From: Geminocystis sp050753365
Lineage (GTDB): Bacteria; Cyanobacteriota; Cyanobacteriia; Cyanobacteriales; Cyanobacteriaceae
Assembly (NCBI RefSeq): GCF_050753365.1
Contig: NZ_JBLZFY010000003.1
Span: forward strand, 1 to 64,000
Length of the DNA stretch: 64,000 nucleotides
Reading direction: 5' to 3'
The notes beneath the pieces are model-generated. The model was not told the DNA's origin, did no database searches, and saw only the letters and a program-made list of their open reading frames with translations. Below, piece by piece: positions 1-8,647 of this stretch (position 1 is its first letter; each line of letters begins with the position of its first letter). A program made the position numbers and the translations under genes.

Positions 1-2
1 TT

Positions 3-158
3 GTGGACTTGTCTGTAAGGCTAGTGCCGTCCTGTGAAGCAGAAACTCTTAATTGCGAAGTTAAGAAGCCCACATCTGTACCGTTAGGTCAGTGTGGGAG
101 ATGTCACAGGATGCACAAAAAGTATTTTGATGAGGGTAGGTATCAGGTGTCAGGTTAA
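3..158 (+). mobile_element. 3' end of a TnpB-type (IS200/IS605-like) element
   Basis: An open frame enters from the left edge and stops at 156-158. Its peptide (VDLSVRLVPSCEAETLN and onward) resembles the variable tails of cyanobacterial TnpB proteins, and it overlaps a strong hairpin of the kind found at the right end of such elements. Only the tail is in the window, so no catalytic residue can be seen. In this family the guide (omega) RNA overlaps the tnpB 3' end. The assignment rests on general resemblance and could be wrong. Confidence 0.42.
69..98 (+). ncRNA. hairpin at element right end, possible omega-RNA stem
   Basis: The left arm CCCACA (69-74), then CTG and ACC, pairs with GGT, CAG and TGTGGG (93-98) around a GTTA loop, with one small bulge. 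The stem is about 12 base pairs. It lies inside the apparent tnpB tail, as expected for the 3' part of an omega RNA or the right-end hairpin of an IS200/IS605 element. The hairpin is seen directly; its role is inferred. Confidence 0.4.
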
Positions 159-274
159 AGAATGAAAAATCAAGATTTTGAAGCGTTATCTTTAATAACC
201 TTTTGATTTATTCAGCAAACCCTAACTAACTTTCCCACCCCTCTTATCTTCATCATTTTATAGTTCACTCAGAT

Positions 275-946
275 TTACCAGTGTACTTGACTTAAAATAT
301 ACTTTAGACAGTCATAGTCGTTTTTCAATAAAACGCTCAAAGTACGTCCTGCATTGACTAACCAAGTTCGATCGAGCCCTCGTAATCGATAAGTTTCTCG
401 TAAGGTTGCCGCAATGAGAGATTCTACGGGAGTGTTTTGCACTTGTAATAAAACCCTTAAAAAATCGGGATTATTGGTAAATTTAACGATTTCATCCTCT
501 GTACAATGAAACACCGCTTGATGAATTTGAGGAGGGCGAGGAGGTAAGTATTGAAAGATATTACCGTTAGCAGGACTATAAGGATTATTTTCGCTAGTAT
601 TTGGTATTTCAAAGCCAATAATTACTGCCCGAAATTCAGTTTTTAACATAGCAAAAATTTGCGGTTGTTGTTCCTTTAATTCTGCTAAAGTTAACCCTAA
701 TGCCCTTGCCCTGTGAACTGAATCAATAGGTGCTGTGGTAACGTTGGTAACGAGGGAATAGATTTTGTTGCCTGATTCTTCATCAAAGGATTTTACCCAA
801 CTACCAAAGGGGGGCATAGCGGGGAAATTTAGCTCTTCAGGCTCTAAACATTGGGCTAAAAATTCGATCGTCGAGGTTTCAATTACTTCTCCAATATGAT
901 CTGATTTTTGCTCATTATTGTTTAATTTTGGTAATGGTAAACGCAT
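275..946 (-). CDS. HAS-barrel domain protein, cyanobacterial conserved
   Basis: A soluble 223-residue protein. The segment around residues 17-35 (HIGEVIETSTIEFLAQC) followed by the PPFGSWVK stretch matches a conserved cyanobacterial family annotated with a HAS-barrel, the small beta domain first described at the N-termini of HerA ATPases and F1-ATPase subunits. No ATPase domain follows, so only the barrel-like part and a helical C-terminus are present. It is transcribed right after the 546-residue gene with a 9-base gap, so the two probably form an operon. Biochemical function is unknown. The start ATG gives the MRLPLP beginning that is usual in the family. Confidence 0.75.
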   Translation of the reverse strand: MRLPLPKLNNNEQKSDHIGEVIETSTIEFLAQCLEPEELNFPAMPPFGSWVKSFDEESGNKIYSLVTNVTTAPIDSVHRARALGLTLAELKEQQPQIFAMLKTEFRAVIIGFEIPNTSENNPYSPANGNIFQYLPPRPPQIHQAVFHCTEDEIVKFTNNPDFLRVLLQVQNTPVESLIAATLRETYRLRGLDRTWLVNAGRTLSVLLKNDYDCLKYILSQVHW

Positions 947-955
947 AATTTTGAA

Positions 956-2596
956 CTATTGGATTTGCAGGATTAAACGTTCTAAACCTAGGGTGTCACT
1001 TTTGACTAATTCACCATAGAATAAATATAAAAGGTCTTTCCGTTGTGGTTCTCCACGGGATGCACCAGTCGCACCCATAGCAATTAAGATACCGCAATAA
1101 CCATCAAATTTACCGACATCTTTTTGCCATTGTTGCAGTCTCTTAGGAAAAGAGTCTCCTTTCTGCACTAGAAATTGTGAGAAAACATATAGATTTTCTT
1201 CTTGGGTTTTGAGAATACCTAAAGTATATTCTTCATCCTCATAAGGATCATATCCTTCGTTGAAAGTTATTTGAGTAACCCCATTTTCATCCTTTAATCT
1301 TTCAATGATTACCTGTGCTTTTGGGCGAGTAGTTTGTAAGAGAATAACAGGTAACAAATCTTTTTTTGATTTATTTTTGATTTTAGTAAAAATGTCAGGG
1401 GGAATATGCCCTAATGATTTATCACTTAAATAATCTAAAAAGATATTTTGATCAATCCTCGCCAATGATACTAATGTACCTGATGGCACTAAATCATCTC
1501 TAATAGCTTCATCATCGTCATCTTCATCATCGTCATCATCGTCATCATCTTCAAACATATCACGAAATTCGGCGGTGACTTCGGGCATAGTCTTGACTGT
1601 CACGGTTAACCATGAATCTTCGAGGGGAGTTTCTAAGGCGTATTCACGAACAATTAATTCTTCTACGTCATCTTCTCCTAATTCTTCCTCACATTCATCG
1701 ATAAATCTTCCTAAGGCTTTCATGGCAATATAAATAGGATAGACTTCTTCTTCTTCTTTTAAAGGTCTAATACCTTCGTAGGGGTGAATACTTCCAAAAA
1801 TCGGGGTTACATCACTTTCTAAAAATTCATCCCAATCGCTGGTTTGTTTTTCGTTTTCTTCCTGAGAAAAGTTGATAAACCAACAATCTTGCTGTAAGAA
1901 GGTTGCTTCTAAGTCTTCATCGTCGGGGGAGTCTCCTAAGTCGATGACTCTTTGACGGAAGGATTTAAGGGATTCGATCGATCGATATAAGACAACGCCA
2001 AATTCTTGTCCCATCATTCCCATAACACAAGCATAGAGATTTTCTACACCCCATTTATTAATTTCAATGGTGATAATTTCTTCTTCTGAGAGAATATACC
2101 AAGGTTGTTCTTCCCAGATAGAGTTTAAGGCTTCTTCTACTAAGGCTGAGGATAATTCGGGGGCGATTTTGGTTTCTAAATCAGGGCGAATATTTTGAAA
2201 ATTCTGCCACAGTTCATCTAACAGAGGTAATTCTGGTTGATAATCTACCACAATATCTAAATCTCTTAATACTCCCCGCAAGAAAAATTGTAACTCTCGA
2301 TCCTTCACAACAATTTTCTGAGGACGTGCAGGTGTGGCGGGGTTATGGGGACTTTCAATGGCTTTTAATAAGGCTCTAACAATGGCTTCTGGTCCTGTGG
2401 TGCTTCTAGTTACTTCCATCGATCGAACAAAACCTTCTGAACCATCCACCCAGATAATACATTCTCCTTCATTGGCTAATTCGGGATCAAGATTATCCAT
2501 CATTCCCAAAATCGGAAGACGATCGCCCTCCCATACATGGGGAATTTGAGGAATACGTTGTAATCTATGTTTAGTGCTTTCGGGTAAAGAGGTCAT
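956..2596 (-). CDS. conserved cyanobacterial protein (DUF6930-like) with acidic run
   Basis: A 546-residue soluble protein of a family conserved in cyanobacteria and annotated as DUF6930; no enzymatic motif is recognised. Residues 1-150 contain the conserved start (QRIPQIPHVWEGDRLP) and a FVRSMEVTRSTTGPEA stretch. Around residues 346-363 there is an almost pure Asp/Glu run, encoded by repeated gat/gac codons, which is probably a flexible, highly charged linker. It is the first gene of a two-gene unit with the HAS-barrel gene. No function is assigned. Confidence 0.7.
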   Translation of the reverse strand: MTSLPESTKHRLQRIPQIPHVWEGDRLPILGMMDNLDPELANEGECIIWVDGSEGFVRSMEVTRSTTGPEAIVRALLKAIESPHNPATPARPQKIVVKDRELQFFLRGVLRDLDIVVDYQPELPLLDELWQNFQNIRPDLETKIAPELSSALVEEALNSIWEEQPWYILSEEEIITIEINKWGVENLYACVMGMMGQEFGVVLYRSIESLKSFRQRVIDLGDSPDDEDLEATFLQQDCWFINFSQEENEKQTSDWDEFLESDVTPIFGSIHPYEGIRPLKEEEEVYPIYIAMKALGRFIDECEEELGEDDVEELIVREYALETPLEDSWLTVTVKTMPEVTAEFRDMFEDDDDDDDDEDDDDEAIRDDLVPSGTLVSLARIDQNIFLDYLSDKSLGHIPPDIFTKIKNKSKKDLLPVILLQTTRPKAQVIIERLKDENGVTQITFNEGYDPYEDEEYTLGILKTQEENLYVFSQFLVQKGDSFPKRLQQWQKDVGKFDGYCGILIAMGATGASRGEPQRKDLLYLFYGELVKSDTLGLERLILQIQ

Positions 2597-2641
2597 GGGT
2601 TTGTATAATTGTTCGATGTCGAAACAGAAAAAAGAATATTT

Positions 2642-4255
2642 TTACATTGTACATTCTACATTCATTAAGATACCATATTCAATGCCTTCGACTACTGCTT
2701 GATAGGAAGCATCAATAATATTAGTAGAAACTCCTAAGGTTGTCCACCGTTGTTTACCATTGCTAGATTCAATCAAAACTCTGGTTTTAGCAGAAGTTCC
2801 AGAAGCACCATCGAGAATACGCACTTTATAATCCGTTAAATAGAAATTACCGATTTCAGGGTAAAATTTGCTCAAGGCTTTGCGCAAGGCTCGATCGAGG
2901 GCGGAAACTGGTCCATTTCCTTCGGCGACTTCTAATAATTCTTCACCGTCCACTACAATTTTAATGGTTGCTAAGGCATGGGTATAAGGGATTTCATTTT
3001 CGATCGAAATATCAGAATGTACTTGAAAGCCTTTGATGGCAAATAGGGGTTTTCTTTGGTTAAGGCTCGATCGTAATAATAACTCAAAACTCGCCTCCGC
3101 CGCCTCAAATTGATAGCCTTCGCTTTCAAGGGTTTTCAGTTTTTGTAGAATTTCTCGACAGATAGGATCATTTTTGTCTAATTCGATGCCAAAGGTTTTC
3201 GCCTTTGCTAAAATATTACTCAATCCTGCCTGTTCAGAGATGACAATTCTTCTTTCATTGCCTACCGCTTCGGGTTCGATATGTTCGTAAGTTAAAGGAT
3301 TTCTAGCTACTGCGGAAACGTGAATACCTCCTTTATGGGCAAAAGCCGATCGTCCTACAAAGGGAGCGTGATCATCAGGGGCTAAATTGACGATTTCGCT
3401 GATTAAACGGCTATTAGGTGCTAATTTGGTCAATTCTTCAGGTTCTAGGCATTTAAAGCCTAATTTTAACTGTAAATTCGGGATCAGAGTACATAAATTA
3501 GCGTTACCGCATCTTTCCCCGTAACCATTCATTGTACCCTGTACCATTCTTGCACCCTCTAAGACGGCGGAGAGGGCGTTAGCTACGGCTGTACCGCTAT
3601 CATTATGAGTATGAATACCTAATTGAGGACTATGAGTATCATCGATATTAAGATTAAGTTTAGTGACTACTTCTGCCACAATTTGACTAATTTCATGGGG
3701 TAATGTACCGCCGTTGGTATCACAAAAAACGAGCCACTGCGCACCCCCTTTGATAGCAGATTTTAGGGTTAATAGGGCGTATTCGGGGTTGTTTTTGTAA
3801 CCATCGAACCAATGTTCAGCATCGTAGATTACTTGTTTGCCTTGAGATTTGAGGTATTCGATCGTATCTTGAATCATGGCTAAATTCTCTTCCAGAGAGG
3901 TTTTTAAGCCCTCTGTAACGTGTAAATCCCAAGATTTGCCGAAAATTGTCACCCATTGGGTATTTGCCTGTAAAATTGCCTTTAACAGTCGATCGTTTTC
4001 AGGTAATTCATTTGGGCGACGGGTAGAACAAAAAGCCACAATTTGAGCTTGTTTTAGGGGTTGCTCTTGTAACTGTAAAAAGAATTGTACATCTTTTGGG
4101 TTCGCCCCAGGCCACCCTCCTTCAATAAAAGGAATACCCATGTCATCTAATTGACGGGCTATTTTTAATTTATCTGTCAAAGAGAGAGAGATACCTTCCC
4201 TTTGCGCTCCATCTCTTAGGGTTGTGTCGTATAGCCAAACTTTGTTATTACTCAT
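2642..4255 (-). CDS. cimA: (R)-citramalate synthase
   Basis: Condenses pyruvate and acetyl-CoA to (R)-citramalate, the first step of the threonine-independent route to isoleucine; cytosolic. The HMGL-like TIM barrel opens with LYDTTLRDGAQREG (residues 8-21) and has the metal-binding HTHNDSG (215-221) and NGYGERCGNANL (243-254). The C-terminal 130 or so residues form the LeuA-type regulatory domain that binds the feedback inhibitor. The full length of 537 residues fits the long CimA class and is longer than homocitrate synthases. The start is MSNNKVWLYDTT, close to the first catalytic strand. 2-isopropylmalate synthase is the main alternative but fits less well. It stands alone between an upstream gene on the same strand and the DUF6930-like gene. 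Confidence 0.92.
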   Translation of the reverse strand: MSNNKVWLYDTTLRDGAQREGISLSLTDKLKIARQLDDMGIPFIEGGWPGANPKDVQFFLQLQEQPLKQAQIVAFCSTRRPNELPENDRLLKAILQANTQWVTIFGKSWDLHVTEGLKTSLEENLAMIQDTIEYLKSQGKQVIYDAEHWFDGYKNNPEYALLTLKSAIKGGAQWLVFCDTNGGTLPHEISQIVAEVVTKLNLNIDDTHSPQLGIHTHNDSGTAVANALSAVLEGARMVQGTMNGYGERCGNANLCTLIPNLQLKLGFKCLEPEELTKLAPNSRLISEIVNLAPDDHAPFVGRSAFAHKGGIHVSAVARNPLTYEHIEPEAVGNERRIVISEQAGLSNILAKAKTFGIELDKNDPICREILQKLKTLESEGYQFEAAEASFELLLRSSLNQRKPLFAIKGFQVHSDISIENEIPYTHALATIKIVVDGEELLEVAEGNGPVSALDRALRKALSKFYPEIGNFYLTDYKVRILDGASGTSAKTRVLIESSNGKQRWTTLGVSTNIIDASYQAVVEGIEYGILMNVECTM

Positions 4256-4294
4256 GAATTTAATATTAATGCCAGTTGAATGCCTCTTAGGTTG

Positions 4295-5491
4295 TTAAAA
4301 ACAATCTTCAATATATGCTTTAATCTTATCTGCTAGTTCCTGATTATTTAATAATACTTGTCGTTCAATTTCATTGCTTAATATTTTTATTATATTTTCA
4401 GTTAATAAGATTATATCTTGCCCTTTTTCTTCCATTTCGGAAATTAGAGAATATAAACTTAATTGTGATGCTAAATTATCATTATTATATAACAAAGCTA
4501 ATGCCAAATAAACATGACTTTCTAAACAATCTGAGTCAACTTGTAAACTTTTTTGATATAGTTCGATCGAACTTAAATAATTTCCTTGCTCAAAAGCAAT
4601 TTTAGCTTGATTTTTGCGATAGAAGTCTTTAATAAATTGATAATGTTGATGAGAAGAAAGTTTATTAATTATTGGTTTTAAGTATTGATTAAAAGGACGA
4701 CTTTTGATTAAATGATAACCATTTTTGGCAATTTTTTCTCTCTGTTTATCATTTTTTAGGTACTCAATACAAGTGGAAACTAAATTTTCATAATTAGAAA
4801 AAACTAATCCCTCTTGAAAATAACTTTCTTCCTGAGAATTATTACTCTTTTCAGAAATAACAAAAAATCGATTTGCTAATAGGTGAGAAACTCTAACAAT
4901 TTCAAACACTTGAGCTTCGTAAAAATGCATATTTAAAACAATTTTACTTCGAGCAATATAGCGGTTTCTTTCCTCTCCATAAACTCCAAAAAGTGTTTTT
5001 ACTTTTACTCCTTCTTTTTCTAATTCATCAATGATTTTTTGACGACGCTGATTAATTGAACCATAAAACAATACATCAATATCTTGATTATGATGATGTT
5101 CGATCGAACTCAAACAAGAATGATAGCCTATAGGTAAATATTTAACGTTGTTAATGCCCCATTTTTGTAATTGAGCAATATTAGATAGACTATAATCCCA
5201 GATAGGATACTGATACAAATAATCGAGATAGCCCGATTGTATCCAGGGTGATTCGGGATAAATTTGTTCAAGATTATAGATAATGGCGTTGGGGGGTAAT
5301 TCAATTTGATTCGGATAGACTAGATTATTAACGCCTAACATAATATATTGTCGATCGAGCATTTGCCAATCATCGCTGATAATGCTATCAAAACCCATGT
5401 CTTGTAAACTATAATGAATCATATATTGAGTTTCTATTAAACATTGATAGTGAGGATTAGATTTGATAAGGACGATCGTAAATTTTGTCAT
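4295..5491 (-). CDS. glycosyltransferase-like protein with C-terminal TPR
   Basis: About 398 residues. The first 290 look like a GT-B type glycosyltransferase of the CgeB/DUF3880-like kind: a central DIDVLFYGSINQRRQKIIDE strand-loop, then a predicted acceptor/donor cleft region with FEIVRVSHLLANRFFVISEK and a helix where a nucleotide-sugar usually binds. Residues from about 295 onward (FEQGNYLSSIELYQKSLQVD) form one or two TPR units. I chose the internal ATG (MTKFTIVLIKS) because the alternative start eight codons upstream adds an unrelated stretch; neither has a clear ribosome site. The sugar substrate is unknown. It ends 39 bases before cimA. Confidence 0.6.
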   Translation of the reverse strand: MTKFTIVLIKSNPHYQCLIETQYMIHYSLQDMGFDSIISDDWQMLDRQYIMLGVNNLVYPNQIELPPNAIIYNLEQIYPESPWIQSGYLDYLYQYPIWDYSLSNIAQLQKWGINNVKYLPIGYHSCLSSIEHHHNQDIDVLFYGSINQRRQKIIDELEKEGVKVKTLFGVYGEERNRYIARSKIVLNMHFYEAQVFEIVRVSHLLANRFFVISEKSNNSQEESYFQEGLVFSNYENLVSTCIEYLKNDKQREKIAKNGYHLIKSRPFNQYLKPIINKLSSHQHYQFIKDFYRKNQAKIAFEQGNYLSSIELYQKSLQVDSDCLESHVYLALALLYNNDNLASQLSLYSLISEMEEKGQDIILLTENIIKILSNEIERQVLLNNQELADKIKAYIEDCF

Positions 5492-5572
5492 AATAAATAA
5501 TCTAGGGGAGTGCATCGCCCCAACATCTTAAGTTATACTTGGCGAGGGCATAACTTGAGTTTGGAGAGGGTA

Positions 5573-5598
5573 GGCAAAAGGCAAGAGGCAAGAGGCAA
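5573..5598. repeat. heptamer tandem repeat (GGCAAGA type)
   Basis: Three to four imperfect copies of a 7-base unit GGCAAGA in the gap between the glycosyltransferase-like gene and petJ. It resembles the short tandemly repeated heptamers known from cyanobacterial genomes. Confidence 0.75.
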
Positions 5599-5784
5599 CT
5601 ATACATTTTGTCACATCGGATTATAACCTTGATGAGTATATTTATAACAGATTTCGTAAAAGGGATCGATCGTAAATTATTGAGAAATGTAACAAACTTT
5701 GACATCTCGTCTTTTGACAATCAACAGGAAATTACAGAAGATCAAGATTGACCAAAATATATAGAGAATCTCGATCGAAATTCC

Positions 5785-6117
5785 ATGAAAAAAATCCTTA
5801 GTGTAGTAGTTTTATTATTTACCCTTGTCAGTTTTACTTTTGCGAGTCCAGCCTTAGCAGGAGATGCTTCTAAAGGTGCGTCTTTATTTACCGCTAACTG
5901 TGCTTCTTGTCACATGGGGGGAAGAAATGTTGTTAACCCTACCAAAACTTTACAAAAAGCAGACTTAGAAAAATATGAGATGTATGATTTAGACAAAATC
6001 AAGAATCAAATTACTATGGGTAAAGCGGCAATGCCTGCATTCGGACAGAAATTAACCCCCGAACAAATTGAAGATGTAGCTACTTATGTTCTTTCTCAAG
6101 CCGAAAAAGGTTGGTAA
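5785..6117 (+). CDS. petJ: cytochrome c6 (soluble lumenal electron carrier)
   Basis: A lumenal haem protein that carries electrons from the cytochrome b6f complex to photosystem I, and to terminal oxidase, as an alternative to plastocyanin. A Sec signal peptide covers residues 1-25 (cleavage after SPALA). The c-type haem site is C39-A-S-C42-H43 and the distal Met ligand is M83 in AAMPAFG. The mature protein of about 85 residues is the normal size. It stands alone with its own upstream region and no clear Shine-Dalgarno sequence. In many cyanobacteria petJ responds to copper, but no operator could be identified here. Confidence 0.97.
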   Translation: MKKILSVVVLLFTLVSFTFASPALAGDASKGASLFTANCASCHMGGRNVVNPTKTLQKADLEKYEMYDLDKIKNQITMGKAAMPAFGQKLTPEQIEDVATYVLSQAEKGW

Positions 6118-6197
6118 TTAATAATCAGTAATGGGTAATAAGAAAAGTGAGGAAGTCTAATAGATTTCTCAAAAAAATATAATTTTATCACGGTATA

Positions 6198-6214
6198 ACA
6201 GGCATCTTGCCTGT
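6198..6214. repeat. REP-like hairpin (ACAGGCA/TGCCTGT)
   Basis: A palindrome with a 3-base loop downstream of petJ. It belongs to the same family as the units at 22278-22340, 22868-22890, 28214-28238 and 53498-53522. It could also act as the petJ transcription terminator, though no T-run follows. Confidence 0.7.
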
Positions 6215-6228
6215 ATTTGTCAAGATGT

Positions 6229-6420
6229 CTAATAGGTTTTCAATACCAAAAAAGTAAGTAAAGAGAAAAAAGAAGCAATTATTAAAAATAAAAAAAATCC
6301 TCCTGAAACAAAACTCAGGATGCCAAATCCCCTTAATAAATACAAAATTATCGTACTAGGAATAAGGACAATAATTAACAAACGTAAATTTTTACGAATT
6401 TTGCTGAGATTTCGATTCAT
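6229..6420 (-). CDS. small two-helix membrane protein
   Basis: 63 residues with a basic N-terminus (MNRNLSKIRKNLR) and two hydrophobic segments at about residues 13-28 and 33-60, so probably an inner or thylakoid membrane hairpin with the N-terminus in the cytoplasm. Similar short proteins are conserved in cyanobacteria, without known function. It faces petJ tail to tail. Confidence 0.6.
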   Translation of the reverse strand: MNRNLSKIRKNLRLLIIVLIPSTIILYLLRGFGILSFVSGGFFLFLIIASFFSLLTFLVLKTY

Positions 6421-6480
6421 ACTTTTGTGTAATTAATAGTGTTCTTTCGTTATTTTTTATTTCTTTAATCATCGATATTT

Positions 6481-6505
6481 TAAGGGCTGAAGCCCTTTAC
6501 TACAA
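6481..6505. repeat. REP-like hairpin behind fetB (GGGCTGAAGCCC)
   Basis: A perfect short palindrome (6484-6495) followed by TTTACTACAA, just downstream of fetB. A related hairpin plus ACTACAAAC lies at 16735-16756, next to a second, diverged copy of the fetB tail. Confidence 0.7.
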
Positions 6506-6525
6506 GCCAAAGATACTTAATATGC

Positions 6526-7332
6526 TTAATTTTTTTTAGTATTGTACAAAATCGAGATTTTTAATTGATGGTTAGGAGTAGTCAAAGCAATCCAAGCTAA
6601 TAATACTATCATCAGTGTACCTAAAGCACAGGCGGAAGCGATCGAAAAAGTAATTACCACTTGATAGCGAACAGCATTCAAAGGATTTGCCCCCGCCAAA
6701 ATTTGCCCTGTCATCATACCGGGTAAGCTAACTAAACCCATTACCATCATGGAGTTAATAATAGGAATCATGCCCGTAGTGATGGCGGATGTGACTTCTT
6801 GATGAGTTGCTTCCCAACGGGTTGCGCCCAAAGATAAAAGGGTTTCCACTTGATGACGATTTTTCACGAGGTTATCCATAAATTTATCTAAGCCGAGGGA
6901 TATGCCCGTGAGAGTATTTCCTAAAATCATACCTAATAAGGGAATCAGATATTGAGGATTATACCAAGGCTCAACTTTGATAATTCCTGCTACCGATAAA
7001 TTAGTAATCAAAAATGAGGATATTAAGACGGAGATTAAACTACGCCAATAAATACTCGGAAATCTTCGGGAAGTGCGGTTAACGGCGGATATTCCTGCGA
7101 TGGTTGCCATAAGGAGTGCGATCGAAATTACTAACCAAGCATTAGAAAGGTTAAATAACCATTCCAAAATATAACCGATAAGAAGTAATTGAATTACCAT
7201 TCTTAGGGAAGCGATGAGGAGAGATTTTTCTAACCCTAGTCTTAACCAAAGGGATAAAATAATGTTGATGAGGATTAGTAATATTGCCCCACCTAATTGA
7301 AAATAATCAAGAAATATATAATTATCAGACAT
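6526..7332 (-). CDS. fetB: FetB-type iron export ABC permease
   Basis: An inner-membrane permease of the FetB/YbbM (UPF0014) family that pairs with the ATPase FetA. In E. coli the pair exports iron and protects against peroxide stress. The 268 residues contain about seven hydrophobic segments with the conserved IASLRMVIQLLLIGYILEWLF and the cytoplasmic loop LSLGATRWEATHQ that contacts the ATPase. Normal length and no truncation. Its usual partner gene fetA (16840-17484, same strand) is 9.5 kb away rather than adjacent. A truncated relE-like gene ends 8 bases before the fetB start, which is probably the insertion boundary. A diverged copy of the fetB 3' end lies behind fetA. Confidence 0.9.
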   Translation of the reverse strand: MSDNYIFLDYFQLGGAILLILINIILSLWLRLGLEKSLLIASLRMVIQLLLIGYILEWLFNLSNAWLVISIALLMATIAGISAVNRTSRRFPSIYWRSLISVLISSFLITNLSVAGIIKVEPWYNPQYLIPLLGMILGNTLTGISLGLDKFMDNLVKNRHQVETLLSLGATRWEATHQEVTSAITTGMIPIINSMMVMGLVSLPGMMTGQILAGANPLNAVRYQVVITFSIASACALGTLMIVLLAWIALTTPNHQLKISILYNTKKN

Positions 7333-7339
7333 GGTTAAG

Positions 7340-7534
7340 CTAACAGCAAAATCTAAGTTTTATGATTTTTTTCTTAAAGTTTGGGCTAATTCCTCTGAGG
7401 GCTTTAATATTAGGATGTTGAAAGGGATTATTTTCTAAAATCTCAAAACATTTTGCTAATTTTTTAGCCAAAATTGAATCGACATTAGCATAAAAAACCT
7501 TCGCTTTCTTGGTTAAAACAACCTTATACATCAC
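7340..7534 (-). pseudogene. RelE/ParE-like toxin, C-terminally truncated
   Basis: 64 residues; the family normally has 85-95. The N-terminal part (YKVVLTKKAKVFYANVD) and the NPFQHPNIKALRG loop are typical of RelE-fold mRNA interferases, but the sequence breaks off after IIKLRF, where the final strands with the catalytic and YRV-type residues should follow. The stop lies 8 bases before the fetB start codon, so the 3' end seems to have been lost at the junction with fetB. Probably inactive. It overlaps its antitoxin gene by 11 bases. Confidence 0.65.
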
Positions 7535-7757
7535 TTCTAATTTCTCGCCAATCTGTTAATTCGCCGTTGGAAATATCTTGTTTTGCTAACTCAATATCTT
7601 CTAATAAATTACGAATTTCTAATAACTCTTTTGTTGCTTCTTCCTTTTCCTTTTCCGCCAAATCAGTGATAAATTTATAAGTGAGTTTTATATTCGTTTC
7701 TGATAACTCATTTAAGGATTGATGAACAGATAATTTTAAATTTTGCAGTTTTGACAT
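7524..7757 (-). CDS. antitoxin-like partner of the truncated RelE
   Basis: 77 residues, strongly helical and charged (DLAEKEKEEATKELLEIRN), ending in TDWREIRSDV. A short helical protein with a WR-containing C-terminal tail directly upstream of and overlapping a RelE-like gene is the usual layout of a type II antitoxin. No DNA-binding motif is evident. As the toxin is truncated, this may be a relic or may neutralise toxins encoded elsewhere. Confidence 0.6.
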   Translation of the reverse strand: MSKLQNLKLSVHQSLNELSETNIKLTYKFITDLAEKEKEEATKELLEIRNLLEDIELAKQDISNGELTDWREIRSDV

Positions 7758-7828
7758 AGAACAAAAAATTCTAAATTTACCGATACATTTTAGTCTAATT
7801 ATTCATAATAATACCATATTTTAAGTTT

Positions 7829-8022
7829 GATCGTGAAGTGGCGTTGTTCGATCGATTTTTTAATTTTACATAATATTTTTTGATGAGGTTGGGAAAAATG
7901 TAGGGGCAGAAAATTTTTCTGCCCACCCCCACCCAAAAAATATTGATGAGATAAAATTAAGAAATAAAACAATAATTTTTCTTTTCTGATAAAGCTCGAT
8001 CAAGCTATGCCACTTCGTGATC
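7829..8022. repeat. MITE-like repeat with imperfect inverted ends
   Basis: GATCGTGAAGTGGC at 7829-7842 is matched in reverse by GCCACTTCGTGATC at 8009-8022 (12 of 14 positions pair). Inside lies the palindrome GGGCAG/CTGCCC (7904-7924), which recurs at 16656-16676. The long gap 7758-8132 holds this element and no gene that I can support. Confidence 0.6.
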
Positions 8023-8132
8023 GAATTTACAAAAAAAGCCCTTAATTAAGAGAGCTATATAAGAATTAAATTTTCAACAAGTTACTAAAATCTGAAGTGT
8101 GATCTGCGTAGCTGTGCCTTCGTTAAGCTATA

Positions 8133-8250
8133 TTACTCATAGAACGATTCCCAAATTCCATACCCTATTCTCCCTATTCCATAAATCGCTACACCCAATC
8201 CGACAACCGCAATTACTGGAGAAGCAACAGAAGGAGAGGTGTTAGGAGAA
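8133..8250 (-). pseudogene. out-of-frame membrane tail of the LRAT-like gene
   Basis: Read in the frame one base away from the LRAT-like gene, this stretch gives DFASPNTSPSVASPV and then a hydrophobic segment ending IWESFYE before the stop at 8133. Its composition (Pro/Ser linker, then Gly/Ile/Val helix) is that of a coding membrane anchor and not random DNA. A single indel near 8250 would fuse it to the upstream domain. Confidence 0.55.
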
Positions 8251-8613
8251 GCAAAATCTCAAAATATTAATTACAGGGTTAGGTATAATACTTATTTGTA
8301 TACTAAATTTTGTTCCTGTTTTACAATACGTTGCTAAATGCTCACAATTATTTGTAAATAGGTTGTAATTAGTTTGTCCGAACATTTCAGCCGCTCTACC
8401 CACCACAATATTTGGGTGATCGCATTTTTCATAAGACTTAACATATACCTTTCCCTTAGAATAGAAATCTTTTAAGGGAGTTTGTGTAACAATATTTCTT
8501 CCCTGTCTTTCTGCAAACTCAATTACCCACCCATCTCCACAATCAATTCCATGATGGGTAATGGGAAAACCATCAAACACAAAACTATAGTATAAATGAT
8601 CTCCTTTAGCCAT
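8242..8613 (-). CDS. LRAT/NlpC-P60-like acyltransferase or hydrolase, frameshifted
   Basis: 123 residues of the lecithin:retinol acyltransferase fold, a permuted papain-like family. The conserved His lies in ITHHGID (residues 18-24) and the catalytic Cys in TNNCEHLATYCK. In bacteria such domains act on acyl or peptide bonds, often at membranes, but the substrate is unknown here. The frame stops at RFCFS, yet in the next frame the DNA continues as a hydrophobic segment (IAVVGLGVAIYGIGRIGYGI) to a stop at 8133-8135, so the native protein probably had a C-terminal membrane anchor lost by a frameshift. A strong AGGAGG ribosome site lies 8 bases before the ATG, and the 29-bp motif at 8648-8676 lies further upstream. 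Confidence 0.75.
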   Translation of the reverse strand: MAKGDHLYYSFVFDGFPITHHGIDCGDGWVIEFAERQGRNIVTQTPLKDFYSKGKVYVKSYEKCDHPNIVVGRAAEMFGQTNYNLFTNNCEHLATYCKTGTKFSIQISIIPNPVINILRFCFS

Positions 8614-8647
8614 TGTTGTTACCTCCTTATTTATTCCCTATATATAA

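Noticed and set aside
5502..5720. 72-residue reading frame on the minus strand between the glycosyltransferase-like gene and petJ
   Set aside because: It runs through the GGCAAGA heptamer array and a repeat-rich intergenic stretch; composition is not protein-like and no family is suggested.
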